A stretch of DNA of 64,000 bases from NCBI RefSeq assembly GCF_024666525.1, contig NZ_CP088294.1, positions 4,650,001-4,714,000 on the forward strand, written 5' to 3'. Within the stretch, counting starts at the first letter, position 1. Every line of letters begins with the position of its first letter. This DNA comes from Pseudomonas sp. J452. GTDB taxonomy: Bacteria; Pseudomonadota; Gammaproteobacteria; Pseudomonadales; Pseudomonadaceae. Below the pieces are notes generated by a model that saw nothing but the letters and a program-made list of their open reading frames with translations, was not told the origin of the DNA and did no database searches. Shown in pieces: positions 56,222-64,000 of this stretch. The position numbers were made by a program, and so were the translations under genes.

Positions 56222-57128
56222 ATGCGCACCACGCTGATCAAAACCCTGCTGTCGAGCCTGTTGCTGCTGGCACCTCTGCTGGCCAAAGCCGCCGGCAATG
56301 AAGGCCAGCTGTTTGAAATGCAGGTCAATGGCGCCACCCGTAGCTACAAGCTCTACACCCCGAGCAATGCACAGGGCCCACTACCTCTGATGATCGTCAT
56401 GCATGGTGGGCTCGGCAATGCCGACGAAACCGAGCGCACTACCGGCATGAACCGCATCGCCGCCAGCAACCAGTTCATGGTGGCCTACCCCAACGGCACA
56501 GGCACCCGGCTGATGAAGAAGCGCCGCACCTGGAATGCCGGCAAATGCTGCGGCCAGGCCGCCGAGCAGAATGTCGACGATGTGCAATTCATCCACAGCA
56601 TGCTCGCGGACATCGCCAATCATCACCCCCTGGACCGTTCGCGGGTCTACGCCACCGGCATTTCCAACGGCGCGATGATGGCCTACCGCCTGGCCTGTGA
56701 AATCCCCCCAGGACATCGCAGCAATTATTCCGGTTTCCGGCACGCTGGCGCTCAATAGCTGCGCCGGGGCAAAGAGCGTAGCGGTACTGCATATCCATGG
56801 CGCGAAGGACAGCAACGTACCCTATGCCGGCGGCATGGGTGAAAACGCCATCGCCGGCGTGGCCCACCGCTCCGTACCGGAGACCCTGCAGATCATGGCC
56901 AAGGCGCATAATTGTGCCGGCTCCAGGGAACAGAACCTGCCTGACGGCTCGCAACTGACCAGTTGGAGCTGCCCGAGCCAGACGCAAGTGCAACTACGCC
57001 TGATCCCCAATGGCGAGCACGTATGGCCCGGCGGTGACAGTCGACGCAACCGCAAGCTGTTTGCCGGCAACTTCTCCGCCAGCCAGGCGGCCTGGGACTT
57101 TGCCAAACAGTTCCAGAAGAACCGCTGA
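56222..57128 (+). pseudogene. Secreted PHB-depolymerase/feruloyl-esterase-like gene with a frameshift
   Basis: A strong ribosome-binding site (AAGGAG) precedes the ATG at 56222, and a signal peptide (MRTTLIKTLLSSLLLLAPLL...) follows. The nucleophile lies in YATGISNGAMMAYRLA. The first frame ends early at 56758 because of a C6 run at 56704-56709; with five C it would continue as EIPQDIAAIIPVSG. The rest follows in the second frame: HIHGAKDSNVPY (Asp), IPNGEHVWPGG (His), ending at 57128. So all triad parts survive but in two frames. The family is LpqC/PHB-depolymerase esterases, secreted. It may be a genuine inactivation or an extra C in the sequence. Confidence 0.75.
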
Positions 57129-57257
57129 GCAGCGCCAGACAAAGACAACCATGCCCGTTATAGTCCGTCGTGGCGAAGGCCTTGCACCGGCCATCGCGGA
57201 CTTGCAACGCACGGGCGCCAGCAGCCGCAGTTATCCGTTATGCACGAGAATGCCACT

Positions 57258-58160
57258 ATGTCGCAGTTGACCCACCTCGAACGTCTGGAAGCGGAAAGCA
57301 TCGATATTTTCCGCGAAGCGGTTGCCGAAGCGGAAAACCCGGTGATGCTCTATTCCATCGGCAAGGACAGCGCGGTAATGCTGCACCTGGCGCGCAAGGC
57401 ATTCTTTCCCTCTCCCCCGCCCTTCCCTCTGCTGCATGTCGACACCACCTGGAAATTCCAGGCGATGTACGAGATGCGTGAACGCATGGCCAAGGAGTCG
57501 GGCATGCAGCTGCTGATCCACCATAACCCGGAGGCGCAGGCCCAGGGGATCAATCCGTTCAGCCACGGCTCCTCGATGCATACCGACATGTGGAAGACCG
57601 AAGGCCTGAAACAGGCTCTGACTGCCCACAAGTTCGACCTGGCCTTCGGCGGTGCGCGGCGTGACGAAGAGAAATCGCGAGCCAAGGAACGCGTGTTCTC
57701 CTTCCGCTCCGCCCAGCATCGCTGGGACCCCAAGGCCCAGCGTCCGGAACTGTGGCGCTTGTACAACGCGCGCAAGCAACAAGGCGAAAGCATCCGCGCC
57801 TTCCCGATTTCCAACTGGACCGAGCTGGATATCTGGCAGTACATCTACCTGGAAGGCATTCCGATCGTGCCGCTGTACTTCGCCGCCAAGCGCCCGGTGG
57901 TCGAGCGCGATGGCACGCTGATCATGGTTGACGATGAACGCATGCCGCTGCGCGAAGGCGAGGTGCCGCAACTGAAGAGCGTGCGTTTCCGTACGCTGGG
58001 CTGCTACCCACTGACCGGCGCGGTGGAGTCGGAAGCCGACACACTGCCCGGCATCATTCAGGAAATGCTCCTGGCCACTACCAGCGAACGCCAGGGACGG
58101 ATGATCGACCACGACAGCAGTGGCTCGATGGAAAAGAAAAAGGTCGAGGGCTACTTCTGA
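57258..58160 (+). CDS. cysD: Sulfate adenylyltransferase subunit 2 (CysD)
   Basis: The protein has 300 residues beginning [15 protein letters not shown]. The PP-loop motif SIGKDSAV and [15 protein letters not shown] mark the ATP pyrophosphatase fold of the APS-forming subunit. It works with CysN to make APS from sulfate and ATP. The ATG at 57258 matches family N-termini better than the one at 57240. Its TGA overlaps the cysNC ATG. In many pseudomonads cysDN stands alone for Cys synthesis; here it follows the sulfotransferase set. Confidence 0.95.
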   Translation: MSQLTHLERLEAESIDIFREAVAEAENPVMLYSIGKDSAVMLHLARKAFFPSPPPFPLLHVDTTWKFQAMYEMRERMAKESGMQLLIHHNPEAQAQGINPFSHGSSMHTDMWKTEGLKQALTAHKFDLAFGGARRDEEKSRAKERVFSFRSAQHRWDPKAQRPELWRLYNARKQQGESIRAFPISNWTELDIWQYIYLEGIPIVPLYFAAKRPVVERDGTLIMVDDERMPLREGEVPQLKSVRFRTLGCYPLTGAVESEADTLPGIIQEMLLATTSERQGRMIDHDSSGSMEKKKVEGYF

Positions 58161-60061
58161 TGAACGCACATACCCACCTCATCGAAGAGGACATCGAGCA
58201 GTACCTCAAGGTGCACCAGCACAAGAGCCTGCTGCGCTTCATCACCTGCGGCAGTGTCGATGACGGCAAGAGCACGCTGATCGGTCGCCTGTTGTACGAC
58301 GCCAAGGCACTCTTGGAGGATCAGATGAGCGCCCTGGAAAGCGACTCGAAGAAAGTTGGCACCCAGGGCGGCGAGCTGGACTTCGCCCTGCTGGTCGACG
58401 GGCTTTCCGCCGAGCGCGAACAGGGCATCACCATCGATGTGGCCTATCGCTTCTTCGCCACCGAGAAACGCAAGTTCATCGTTGCCGACACCCCCGGCCA
58501 CGAGCAATACACCCGCAACATGATCACCGGCGCCTCGACCGCCGACCTCGCGGTGATCCTGATCGATGCACGCAAAGGCGTGCTGACCCAGACCCGCCGC
58601 CACAGCTACCTGGTCTCACTGATCGGCATCAAGCGCGTGGTGCTGGCGATCAACAAGCTGGACATGGTCGCTTACTCGCAGGAAGTCTTCGAGCAGATCG
58701 ACGCCGACTACCGCGCCTTCGCCAGCAAGCTCGGTATCGAGCATATCCAGAGCATCCCGCTGTCGGCCCTGCGCGGCGACAACATGACCGGTCCCAGCAG
58801 CAACACCCCCTGGTATCAGGGCCCGAGTCTGATGCAGCACCTAGAGAACGTACCCATCGACGGCGCCCAGGATGATGCGCCGCTGCGCATGCCGGTGCAG
58901 TGGGTGAACCGCCCCAACCTCGATTTCCGCGGTTTTTCCGGGCGCATCCTCGGCGGCAGCGTCCGCCCTGGCGACGCCATCCGCGTACTACCCTCGGGCA
59001 AGATCAGCACCGTAGAGCGCATCGTCACCCTCGGCGGCGACCTGGCCGTAGCCACTACCGGCCAGTCCGTCACCCTGACCCTGAACGACGAGATCGACAT
59101 CAGCCGCGGCGATGTGATCGCCAGCGCCGATGCACCTCCGGCAGTCGCCGATCAGTTCGAAGCCACGGTAGTGTGGATGACAGAACAGGTCATGCTGCCG
59201 GGCCGCAGCTATCTGGTGAAGATGGGCGCCAGCACAGTCGGCGCGACGCTCAGCCCGCCGAAATACCAGATCGACGTCAACAGCCTCGACCAGCTACCCG
59301 CCAGAACCCTGGAGCTGAACGAGATCGGCGTCTGCACCCTGAGCCTGGATCGCGCCACCGCATTCGACCCCTACGCGGAAAACCGCGACATGGGCAGCTT
59401 CATCATCATCGACCGCTACAGCAACCAGACGGTTGGCGCCGGCATGCTGCACTTTGCCCTGCGCCGCTCGCAGAACATCCACTGGCAGGCCCTGGAAGTC
59501 GACAAGCAGGCCCGCAGCCGGCTCAACGACCACAAACCCTGCGTGCTGTGGCTGACCGGCCTGTCCGGCGCCGGCAAATCGACCATCGCCAACCTGCTGG
59601 AACGCCGCCTGCACGCCATGGGCGTGCACACCTACCTGCTCGATGGCGACAACGTGCGCCACGGACTGAACAAGGACCTGGGCTTCACCGCGGCAGATCG
59701 AGTGGAGAATATTCGTCGTGTCGGCGAAGTGTCCAAACTGATGGTCGATGCCGGGCTGATCGTTATCAGTGCCTTTATCTCGCCCTTCCGCTCCGAGCGC
59801 GAGCTGGCCCGCAACTTGGTTGCGCAAGGGGAGTTCATCGAGGTATTCGTTGATACTTCATTGAGCGAAGTGGAGAAACGCGACCCCAAAGGCCTGTACA
59901 AGAAAGCGCGACGGGGTGAGCTGAAGAACTTCACCGGTATCGATTCCCCCTACGAGGCCCCGGAAGCGGCGGAAATTCACATCGAAACCAGCCGCCAAAG
60001 CGCCGAGCAGGCAGCCGATCATATCGTTGAACAACTGCGCGCCCGCGGCCTGGTGCACTGA
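58160..60061 (+). CDS. cysNC: Bifunctional sulfate adenylyltransferase subunit 1/APS kinase (CysNC)
   Basis: The protein has 633 residues. Residues 1-450 are the EF-Tu-like GTPase CysN: G1 loop [16 protein letters not shown] and NKLD. Residues 455-633 are APS kinase CysC: P-loop GLSGAGKST near 470, [15 protein letters not shown]. With CysD it makes APS and then PAPS, for both Cys synthesis and sulfotransferases. It overlaps cysD (TGATG). Confidence 0.96.
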   Translation: MNAHTHLIEEDIEQYLKVHQHKSLLRFITCGSVDDGKSTLIGRLLYDAKALLEDQMSALESDSKKVGTQGGELDFALLVDGLSAEREQGITIDVAYRFFATEKRKFIVADTPGHEQYTRNMITGASTADLAVILIDARKGVLTQTRRHSYLVSLIGIKRVVLAINKLDMVAYSQEVFEQIDADYRAFASKLGIEHIQSIPLSALRGDNMTGPSSNTPWYQGPSLMQHLENVPIDGAQDDAPLRMPVQWVNRPNLDFRGFSGRILGGSVRPGDAIRVLPSGKISTVERIVTLGGDLAVATTGQSVTLTLNDEIDISRGDVIASADAPPAVADQFEATVVWMTEQVMLPGRSYLVKMGASTVGATLSPPKYQIDVNSLDQLPARTLELNEIGVCTLSLDRATAFDPYAENRDMGSFIIIDRYSNQTVGAGMLHFALRRSQNIHWQALEVDKQARSRLNDHKPCVLWLTGLSGAGKSTIANLLERRLHAMGVHTYLLDGDNVRHGLNKDLGFTAADRVENIRRVGEVSKLMVDAGLIVISAFISPFRSERELARNLVAQGEFIEVFVDTSLSEVEKRDPKGLYKKARRGELKNFTGIDSPYEAPEAAEIHIETSRQSAEQAADHIVEQLRARGLVH

Positions 60062-60065
60062 AAGT

Positions 60066-60089
60066 TTGCCGGGCCAATATGCCCGGCAA
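60066..60089 (+). terminator. Hairpin after cysNC
   Basis: TTGCCGGGC-CAATAT-GCCCGGCAA, a perfect 9-bp stem directly after the cysNC stop. There is only a short CCCTTTC tail, so it is a likely but not certain terminator. Confidence 0.65.
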
Positions 60090-60409
60090 CCCTTTCAGCA
60101 ATAATCGGGACGGCACCAGCAAACCGGTGCTTGACCCGCCTGTTGCTGTCGAAAAGATCAACTTATGTTGAACTGTTACACACTCAATACACTCCAACGA
60201 GTGCAATTGATAAGCGACAGACCGTTGTAATAGCGCGCAATTACAGGCACGCCCGTTATAATCACCCCATCAACTTCACCAGTTGATCACCTGCTGAAGT
60301 TGCCCGGTTCAACCCGAACCTTGTTCGCCGGCCCTCGCCTCATTGTCGCAAGCACTGACGATTGGCGAGCCCGACGCATACGCCCCCTGCAACAACCTTG
60401 GATACTCAC
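60090..60409. other. Intergenic region upstream of the small conserved gene
   Basis: About 320 bases, AT-richer between 60150 and 60300, presumably holding the promoter of the gene at 60410. Several short dyads such as TCAACT...AGTTGA near 60270 are visible. No gene or repeat was recognised. Confidence 0.4.
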
Positions 60410-60604
60410 GTGACGAAAGATGAACTGCGCGTTGAACTAGAACGCCAGGCACAACGTTACAAGGATGTATACGGCGGAGAAGTCATTACCTACGCCGCTC
60501 AACCGGATCCCGAGCGCAAACCCTGGCGCAAGAAACCCAGCCTCCTCGATCAGGCGTTCCAGCAAGAACTGCACAAGATCGAACAGGCACGGGAAAGCGA
60601 TTGA
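60410..60604 (+). CDS. Small conserved hypothetical protein
   Basis: The GTG at 60410 gives 64 residues, VTKDELRVELERQAQRYKDVYGG, ending KPWRKKPSLLDQAFQQELHKIEQARESD. It is charged and helical with no signal. The alternative TTG at 60362 adds 16 residues that do not look conserved. I believe similar small proteins occur next to cysNC in other Pseudomonas, but no function is known. Confidence 0.65.
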   Translation: MTKDELRVELERQAQRYKDVYGGEVITYAAQPDPERKPWRKKPSLLDQAFQQELHKIEQARESD

Positions 60605-60631
60605 AGCGTCTTTGCTAGTGCGGCCCTAAAC

Positions 60632-60659
60632 TATAAAGGCGCCTATTGGCGCCTTTATA
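60632..60659. terminator. Bidirectional terminator
   Basis: TATAAAGGCGCC-TATT-GGCGCCTTTATA, a perfect 12-bp stem with A/T ends, placed between two convergent genes. It can end both transcripts. Confidence 0.85.
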
Positions 60660-60676
60660 CTCAGCTCAAAGCAGCT

Positions 60677-62173
60677 TTAGCGACGCTTGCCGCCCAGCAG
60701 AGAGCCCATCAACCCCCGCACCAGCTGGCGACCAATCTGGTTGGCAGCCTGGCGTACAGCCGTCTTCATCACCTGGCTGGCAAGACTGCCCAGCAACTCA
60801 CCAGCCATTCCCCCCAGCCCGCCCTCCTCCGCTGCCTTGCCGGCTGCATTCGGCTTGGCCACAGGAGCCTCGTCCGCTTGCTGCTGTGCACGCGCCATGA
60901 GCATTTCGTAGGCGGACTCGCGATCAAACGGTTTGTCGTAGCGTCCGGCTTGCGGCGAACTGCGCAGCAGTGCAGCGCGCTCGGCCTCGCTCAACGGGCC
61001 GATACGCGATTGCGGCGGGGCAATGGCCACGCGCTGGACCATGGCCGGCGTGCCCTTCTCCTCCAGGGTGCCGACCAGCGCTTCGCCAATGCCCAGTTCG
61101 GTGAGCACACTGAGACTGTCGAACTCGGGATTGGGACGGAAACCATCGGCCACCGCGCGCAGGGACTTCTGCTCCTTGGCGGTGAAAGCACGCAAACCGT
61201 GTTGAATACGCAAGCCCAGCTGGGCCAGCACATCATCCGGCAGATCACTCGGCGACTGGGTCACGAAATAGACCCCCACGCCCTTGGAACGGATCAGCCG
61301 CACCACTTGCTCCAGACGCTCCTGCAGGGCCTTGGGGGTATCAGCAAAGAGCAGGTGGGCTTCATCGAAGAATAACGCCAGCACTGGCTTGTCCGCATCG
61401 CCACGCTCGGGGAGTTGTTCGAACAGCTCGGCCAGCAACCAGAGCAGGAAGGTGGCGTAAACCTTGGGCGCTTCATGAACCAACTGGCTGGCATCGAGCA
61501 GATGGATGCGTCCGCGCCCGTCACCATCGGGACGCAGGATATCCTCCAGTTGCAACGCCGGTTCGCCGAACAGGGCATCGCCACCCTGTTGCTCCAGGGT
61601 CGCCAGGCGCCGCTGCAAGGCCTGCGCAGAAGCACCGGCAAACAGCGCACGATCCTCACCGAGCAGCTCGGGATGCTCCTTGAGGTGGTTGAGCAGCGCC
61701 TTGAGGTCTTTCAGATCGAGCAGCAGCAAGCCTTCGCGATCGGCGACCTGAAAGGCGGCATAGAGTGCCGCCTGCTGGCTATCCGTGAGTTCCAGCAGGT
61801 TGGCCAGCAGTAGCGGCCCCATTTCGCTGAGCGTGGTGCGCAGCGGGTGGCCACTCTTGCCGGCCACATCCCAGAGTGTCACCGGATAGGCCTGCGGACT
61901 GTGTTGCAGCCAGGGCATGCCGGCTATGCGCTCGGCCACCTTGCCCTGTGGATTACCCGCAGCCCCCAGGCCACAGAGGTCGCCCTTGATATCGGCGGCG
62001 AACACCGCCACCCCGGCATCGCTGAACAACTCGGCCAGGCGCTGCAGGGTCACCGTCTTGCCGGTACCGGTGGCTCCGGCCACCAGGCCATGACGGTTAG
62101 TCAGGCGCAATGCCTGGGCAACGGGCTGACCCAGCGGATCGGAACCCAATACGAACGAATCGGTTACAGGCAT
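60677..62173 (-). CDS. HerA-like ATPase (DUF853 family)
   Basis: The protein has 498 residues. Walker A is GATGTGKT (33-40), Walker B LALFFDEAH, and a later VYFVTQSPSDLPDDVL segment resembles sensor motifs of HerA/FtsK-type ATPases. The C-terminus is Gly/Ala-rich with an amphipathic helix and ends GSLLGGKRR. DUF853 proteins are cytoplasmic HerA-like ATPases of uncertain role in bacteria. The short leader before Walker A is typical of the family. Confidence 0.88.
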   Translation of the reverse strand: MPVTDSFVLGSDPLGQPVAQALRLTNRHGLVAGATGTGKTVTLQRLAELFSDAGVAVFAADIKGDLCGLGAAGNPQGKVAERIAGMPWLQHSPQAYPVTLWDVAGKSGHPLRTTLSEMGPLLLANLLELTDSQQAALYAAFQVADREGLLLLDLKDLKALLNHLKEHPELLGEDRALFAGASAQALQRRLATLEQQGGDALFGEPALQLEDILRPDGDGRGRIHLLDASQLVHEAPKVYATFLLWLLAELFEQLPERGDADKPVLALFFDEAHLLFADTPKALQERLEQVVRLIRSKGVGVYFVTQSPSDLPDDVLAQLGLRIQHGLRAFTAKEQKSLRAVADGFRPNPEFDSLSVLTELGIGEALVGTLEEKGTPAMVQRVAIAPPQSRIGPLSEAERAALLRSSPQAGRYDKPFDRESAYEMLMARAQQQADEAPVAKPNAAGKAAEEGGLGGMAGELLGSLASQVMKTAVRQAANQIGRQLVRGLMGSLLGGKRR

Positions 62174-62301
62174 CTTGCCTTCCCTCGGGCTAAAGCTTTA
62201 CTGCAGTTATGTCGTTATAGGTGTTGTTACCTATAAAGCCGGCGCTTCGTCAAACGGCCACTTACAAGACTGCTGCCAGACCTTACCGGACGCAAGCAAC
62301 C

Positions 62302-64000
62302 ATGACCCAGAACCTGAAGTTCAGCCACAAGATACTGCTAGCCGCCTCTCTGGTGGTAATCGCCGCCTTCTCCCTGTTCACCCTGTACAACGACTACCTG
62401 CAACGCAATGCGATCCGTACTGATCTGGAGCATGAGCTGGAGAGCCTGGGTCAGGTCACCGCCAGCAATATCCAGAACTGGCTGTCCGGGCGCATCCTAC
62501 TGGTGGAAAACGTGGCCCAGTCTATCGACGACACCAGCACACCCGACTCGCTAACCAAGACCCTGGAAAGCAAGGTGCTGGCTTCAACGTTCGCCTACAC
62601 CTATCTGGGGTCTGTAGATGGTGTTATGACCATGCGTCCCGCAGACGATCTAGGTCCCGATTACGACCCACGTATCCGCCCTTGGTACAAGGATGCCATG
62701 GCCGCTGGTGGCTCGACGCTTACCGAACCCTATATCGATGCCAGTACCAGCCAGTTGATCATCACCATCGCAACCCCCGCTGGCAGCAACGGGGTGGTAG
62801 GCGGCGACCTCAGCCTGGAAACCCTGGTACAGATCGTCAACTCGCTGGACTTCGGCGGCATGGGCTATGCCTTCCTGGTCAGCTCGGATGGCAAGATCCT
62901 GGTACACCCGGACAAGGATCTGGTGATGAAGTCGCTGAAGGAGGTCTACCCCCAGGACACCCCTCAAGTCAGCAGTGGTTTCAGTGAAGCGGACCTGGAT
63001 GGCGTCCCTCGCCTGCTCACCTTCACCGCAGTCAAGGGCCTGCCCTCGGTGAACTGGTACGTCGGCCTGTCCATCGACAAGGACAAGGCCTATGCCACCC
63101 TCAGCGAGTTCCGCGCCTCGGCCATCGTTGCCACGGTGATCGCCGTCGTGTTGATCATGTTCCTGCTGAGCATGCTGATCAGCGTGCTGATGAAACCGCT
63201 GCGGGTGATGGGCAAGGCCATGCAGAACATCGCCCAGGGCGAAGGCGACCTGACCAAGCGCCTGCACATCCAGAATCAGGATGAGTTCGGCGAGCTGGCC
63301 AAGTCCTTCAATCAGTTCGTCGAGCGCATCCACACCTCGATCCGCGAAGTGTCCTCGGCCACCCAGCAGGTCAACGAAGTGGCCAAGCTGGTGGTCAACG
63401 CCTCCAACTCCTCGATGGTCAACTCAGACGAGCAAGCCAACCGCACCACCAGCGTGGCAGCGGCGATCAACGAACTGGGCGCGGCCGCGCAGGAGATTGC
63501 GCGCAATGCGGCACAGGCTTCCCATGAGGCGTCCGATGCGCGCCGCCTCGCCGAAGACGGCAGTCAGGTGCTGAAGAAGACCATTTCGGCGATGAACGAA
63601 CTGTCGAGCAAGATCAGTGCATCCAGTACCAGTATCGAGGCACTCAACAGCAAGACGGTGAACATCGGGCAGATCCTCGAAGTGATCAAGAGCATTTCCG
63701 AGCAAACCAACTTGCTGGCCCTCAACGCCGCCATTGAGGCGGCACGCGCAGGTGAAGCCGGCCGTGGTTTCGCCGTGGTCGCCGACGAGGTCCGCAACCT
63801 GGCACACCGCACCCAGGAGTCGGCTCAGGAAATCCAGAAGATGATCGAGGAGCTGCAGGTAGACGCGCGCGAGTCGGTCACCACCATGACCGAAAGCCAG
63901 CGCTACAGCAGCGAGAGCGTGACCATTGCCAACCAGGCCGGTGAGCGCCTGGGTAGCGTCACTCAACGCATCGGTGAAATCGACGGGATGAACCAGTCAG
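62302..64000 (+). CDS. Methyl-accepting chemotaxis protein with dCache sensor, 3' end missing
   Basis: The gene continues past the right edge; about 566 codons are visible from the ATG at 62302. A membrane segment (about 11-30) precedes a periplasmic dCache_1-type sensor ([33 protein letters not shown]). A second membrane segment is at about 272-295, followed by a HAMP domain and the methyl-accepting region. The signalling tip [38 protein letters not shown] is intact. The layout matches PctA-type amino-acid chemoreceptors of Pseudomonas; the ligand is not proven. Confidence 0.92.
   Translation, partial: MTQNLKFSHKILLAASLVVIAAFSLFTLYNDYLQRNAIRTDLEHELESLGQVTASNIQNWLSGRILLVENVAQSIDDTSTPDSLTKTLESKVLASTFAYTYLGSVDGVMTMRPADDLGPDYDPRIRPWYKDAMAAGGSTLTEPYIDASTSQLIITIATPAGSNGVVGGDLSLETLVQIVNSLDFGGMGYAFLVSSDGKILVHPDKDLVMKSLKEVYPQDTPQVSSGFSEADLDGVPRLLTFTAVKGLPSVNWYVGLSIDKDKAYATLSEFRASAIVATVIAVVLIMFLLSMLISVLMKPLRVMGKAMQNIAQGEGDLTKRLHIQNQDEFGELAKSFNQFVERIHTSIREVSSATQQVNEVAKLVVNASNSSMVNSDEQANRTTSVAAAINELGAAAQEIARNAAQASHEASDARRLAEDGSQVLKKTISAMNELSSKISASSTSIEALNSKTVNIGQILEVIKSISEQTNLLALNAAIEAARAGEAGRGFAVVADEVRNLAHRTQESAQEIQKMIEELQVDARESVTTMTESQRYSSESVTIANQAGERLGSVTQRIGEIDGMNQS

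Noticed and set aside
33232..60061. Integrated element with attachment sites
   Set aside because: No tRNA, integrase, transposase or matching direct repeats were seen at either side of the synthase-sulfur block, so no boundaries can be drawn.

Overview
The window is GC-rich, densely coded DNA that looks like a Pseudomonas chromosome. The evidence is the DUF1329/DUF1302 pair beside a MalT-type LuxR regulator, several families of Pseudomonas-style REP repeats (one with the motif GTAGGAGCCAGCTTGCTGGC, another GTAGCCCGGATGCAATCCGG), a cysD-cysNC pair, a HerA-like DUF853 ATPase, a PctA-like chemoreceptor and a YqaA-type membrane protein. I did not try to name a species. No tRNA, rRNA, CRISPR array or intact insertion sequence was seen. 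Both window edges cut genes: a LuxR/MalT regulator on the left and a chemoreceptor on the right.

Positions 1-33,240 are mostly ordinary accessory and core genes. They include the DUF1329/DUF1302 envelope pair, an RlmI-like methyltransferase, a PuuB-like oxidase, two GGDEF proteins (10206-11981 and 29630-31207), katG, and a divergent EamA transporter/LysR pair. They also include an HPF/RaiA-like protein, a MerR regulator divergent from an Old Yellow Enzyme homologue with a textbook MerR promoter, and a three-gene ABC export operon (ATPase, FtsX permease, AttH-like lipoprotein). The rest are an ABC1 kinase, an I78 inhibitor-like lipoprotein, a pseudouridine synthase, an Asp/Glu racemase, a truncated chrA remnant and a rubredoxin-reductase-like flavoprotein. 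Short repeats lie between many of these genes.

Positions 33,342-53,189 form one compact minus-strand operon of about 20 kb whose genes overlap or nearly touch. In transcription order it encodes: a 2,729-residue synthase with two nitronate-monooxygenase/PfaD-like barrels followed by KS-AT-ACP-KR-DH; a 1,546-residue KS-AT-DH-phosphopantetheinyl transferase; a free acyl carrier protein; an alkaline-phosphatase-superfamily enzyme; an alpha/beta hydrolase fused to a DUF6316-like module and a propeller-like domain; and a PqqD-like/degenerate M50-like/HlyD envelope protein split by a seven-G run. The closest familiar relatives are the secondary-lipid (Pfa-like) synthases. Facing this operon across an AT-rich 0.85-kb gap is a plus-strand set: an alkaline-phosphatase-superfamily enzyme, a PAPS-type sulfotransferase, a coiled-coil protein and a frameshifted secreted esterase. 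These are followed directly by cysD and cysNC, which make PAPS. My inference is that the region makes, tailors (probably sulfates) and moves an unusual polyketide-type lipid to the envelope. The product is unknown.

Positions 60,062-64,000 return to core genes: a small conserved protein, the HerA-like ATPase and the chemoreceptor.
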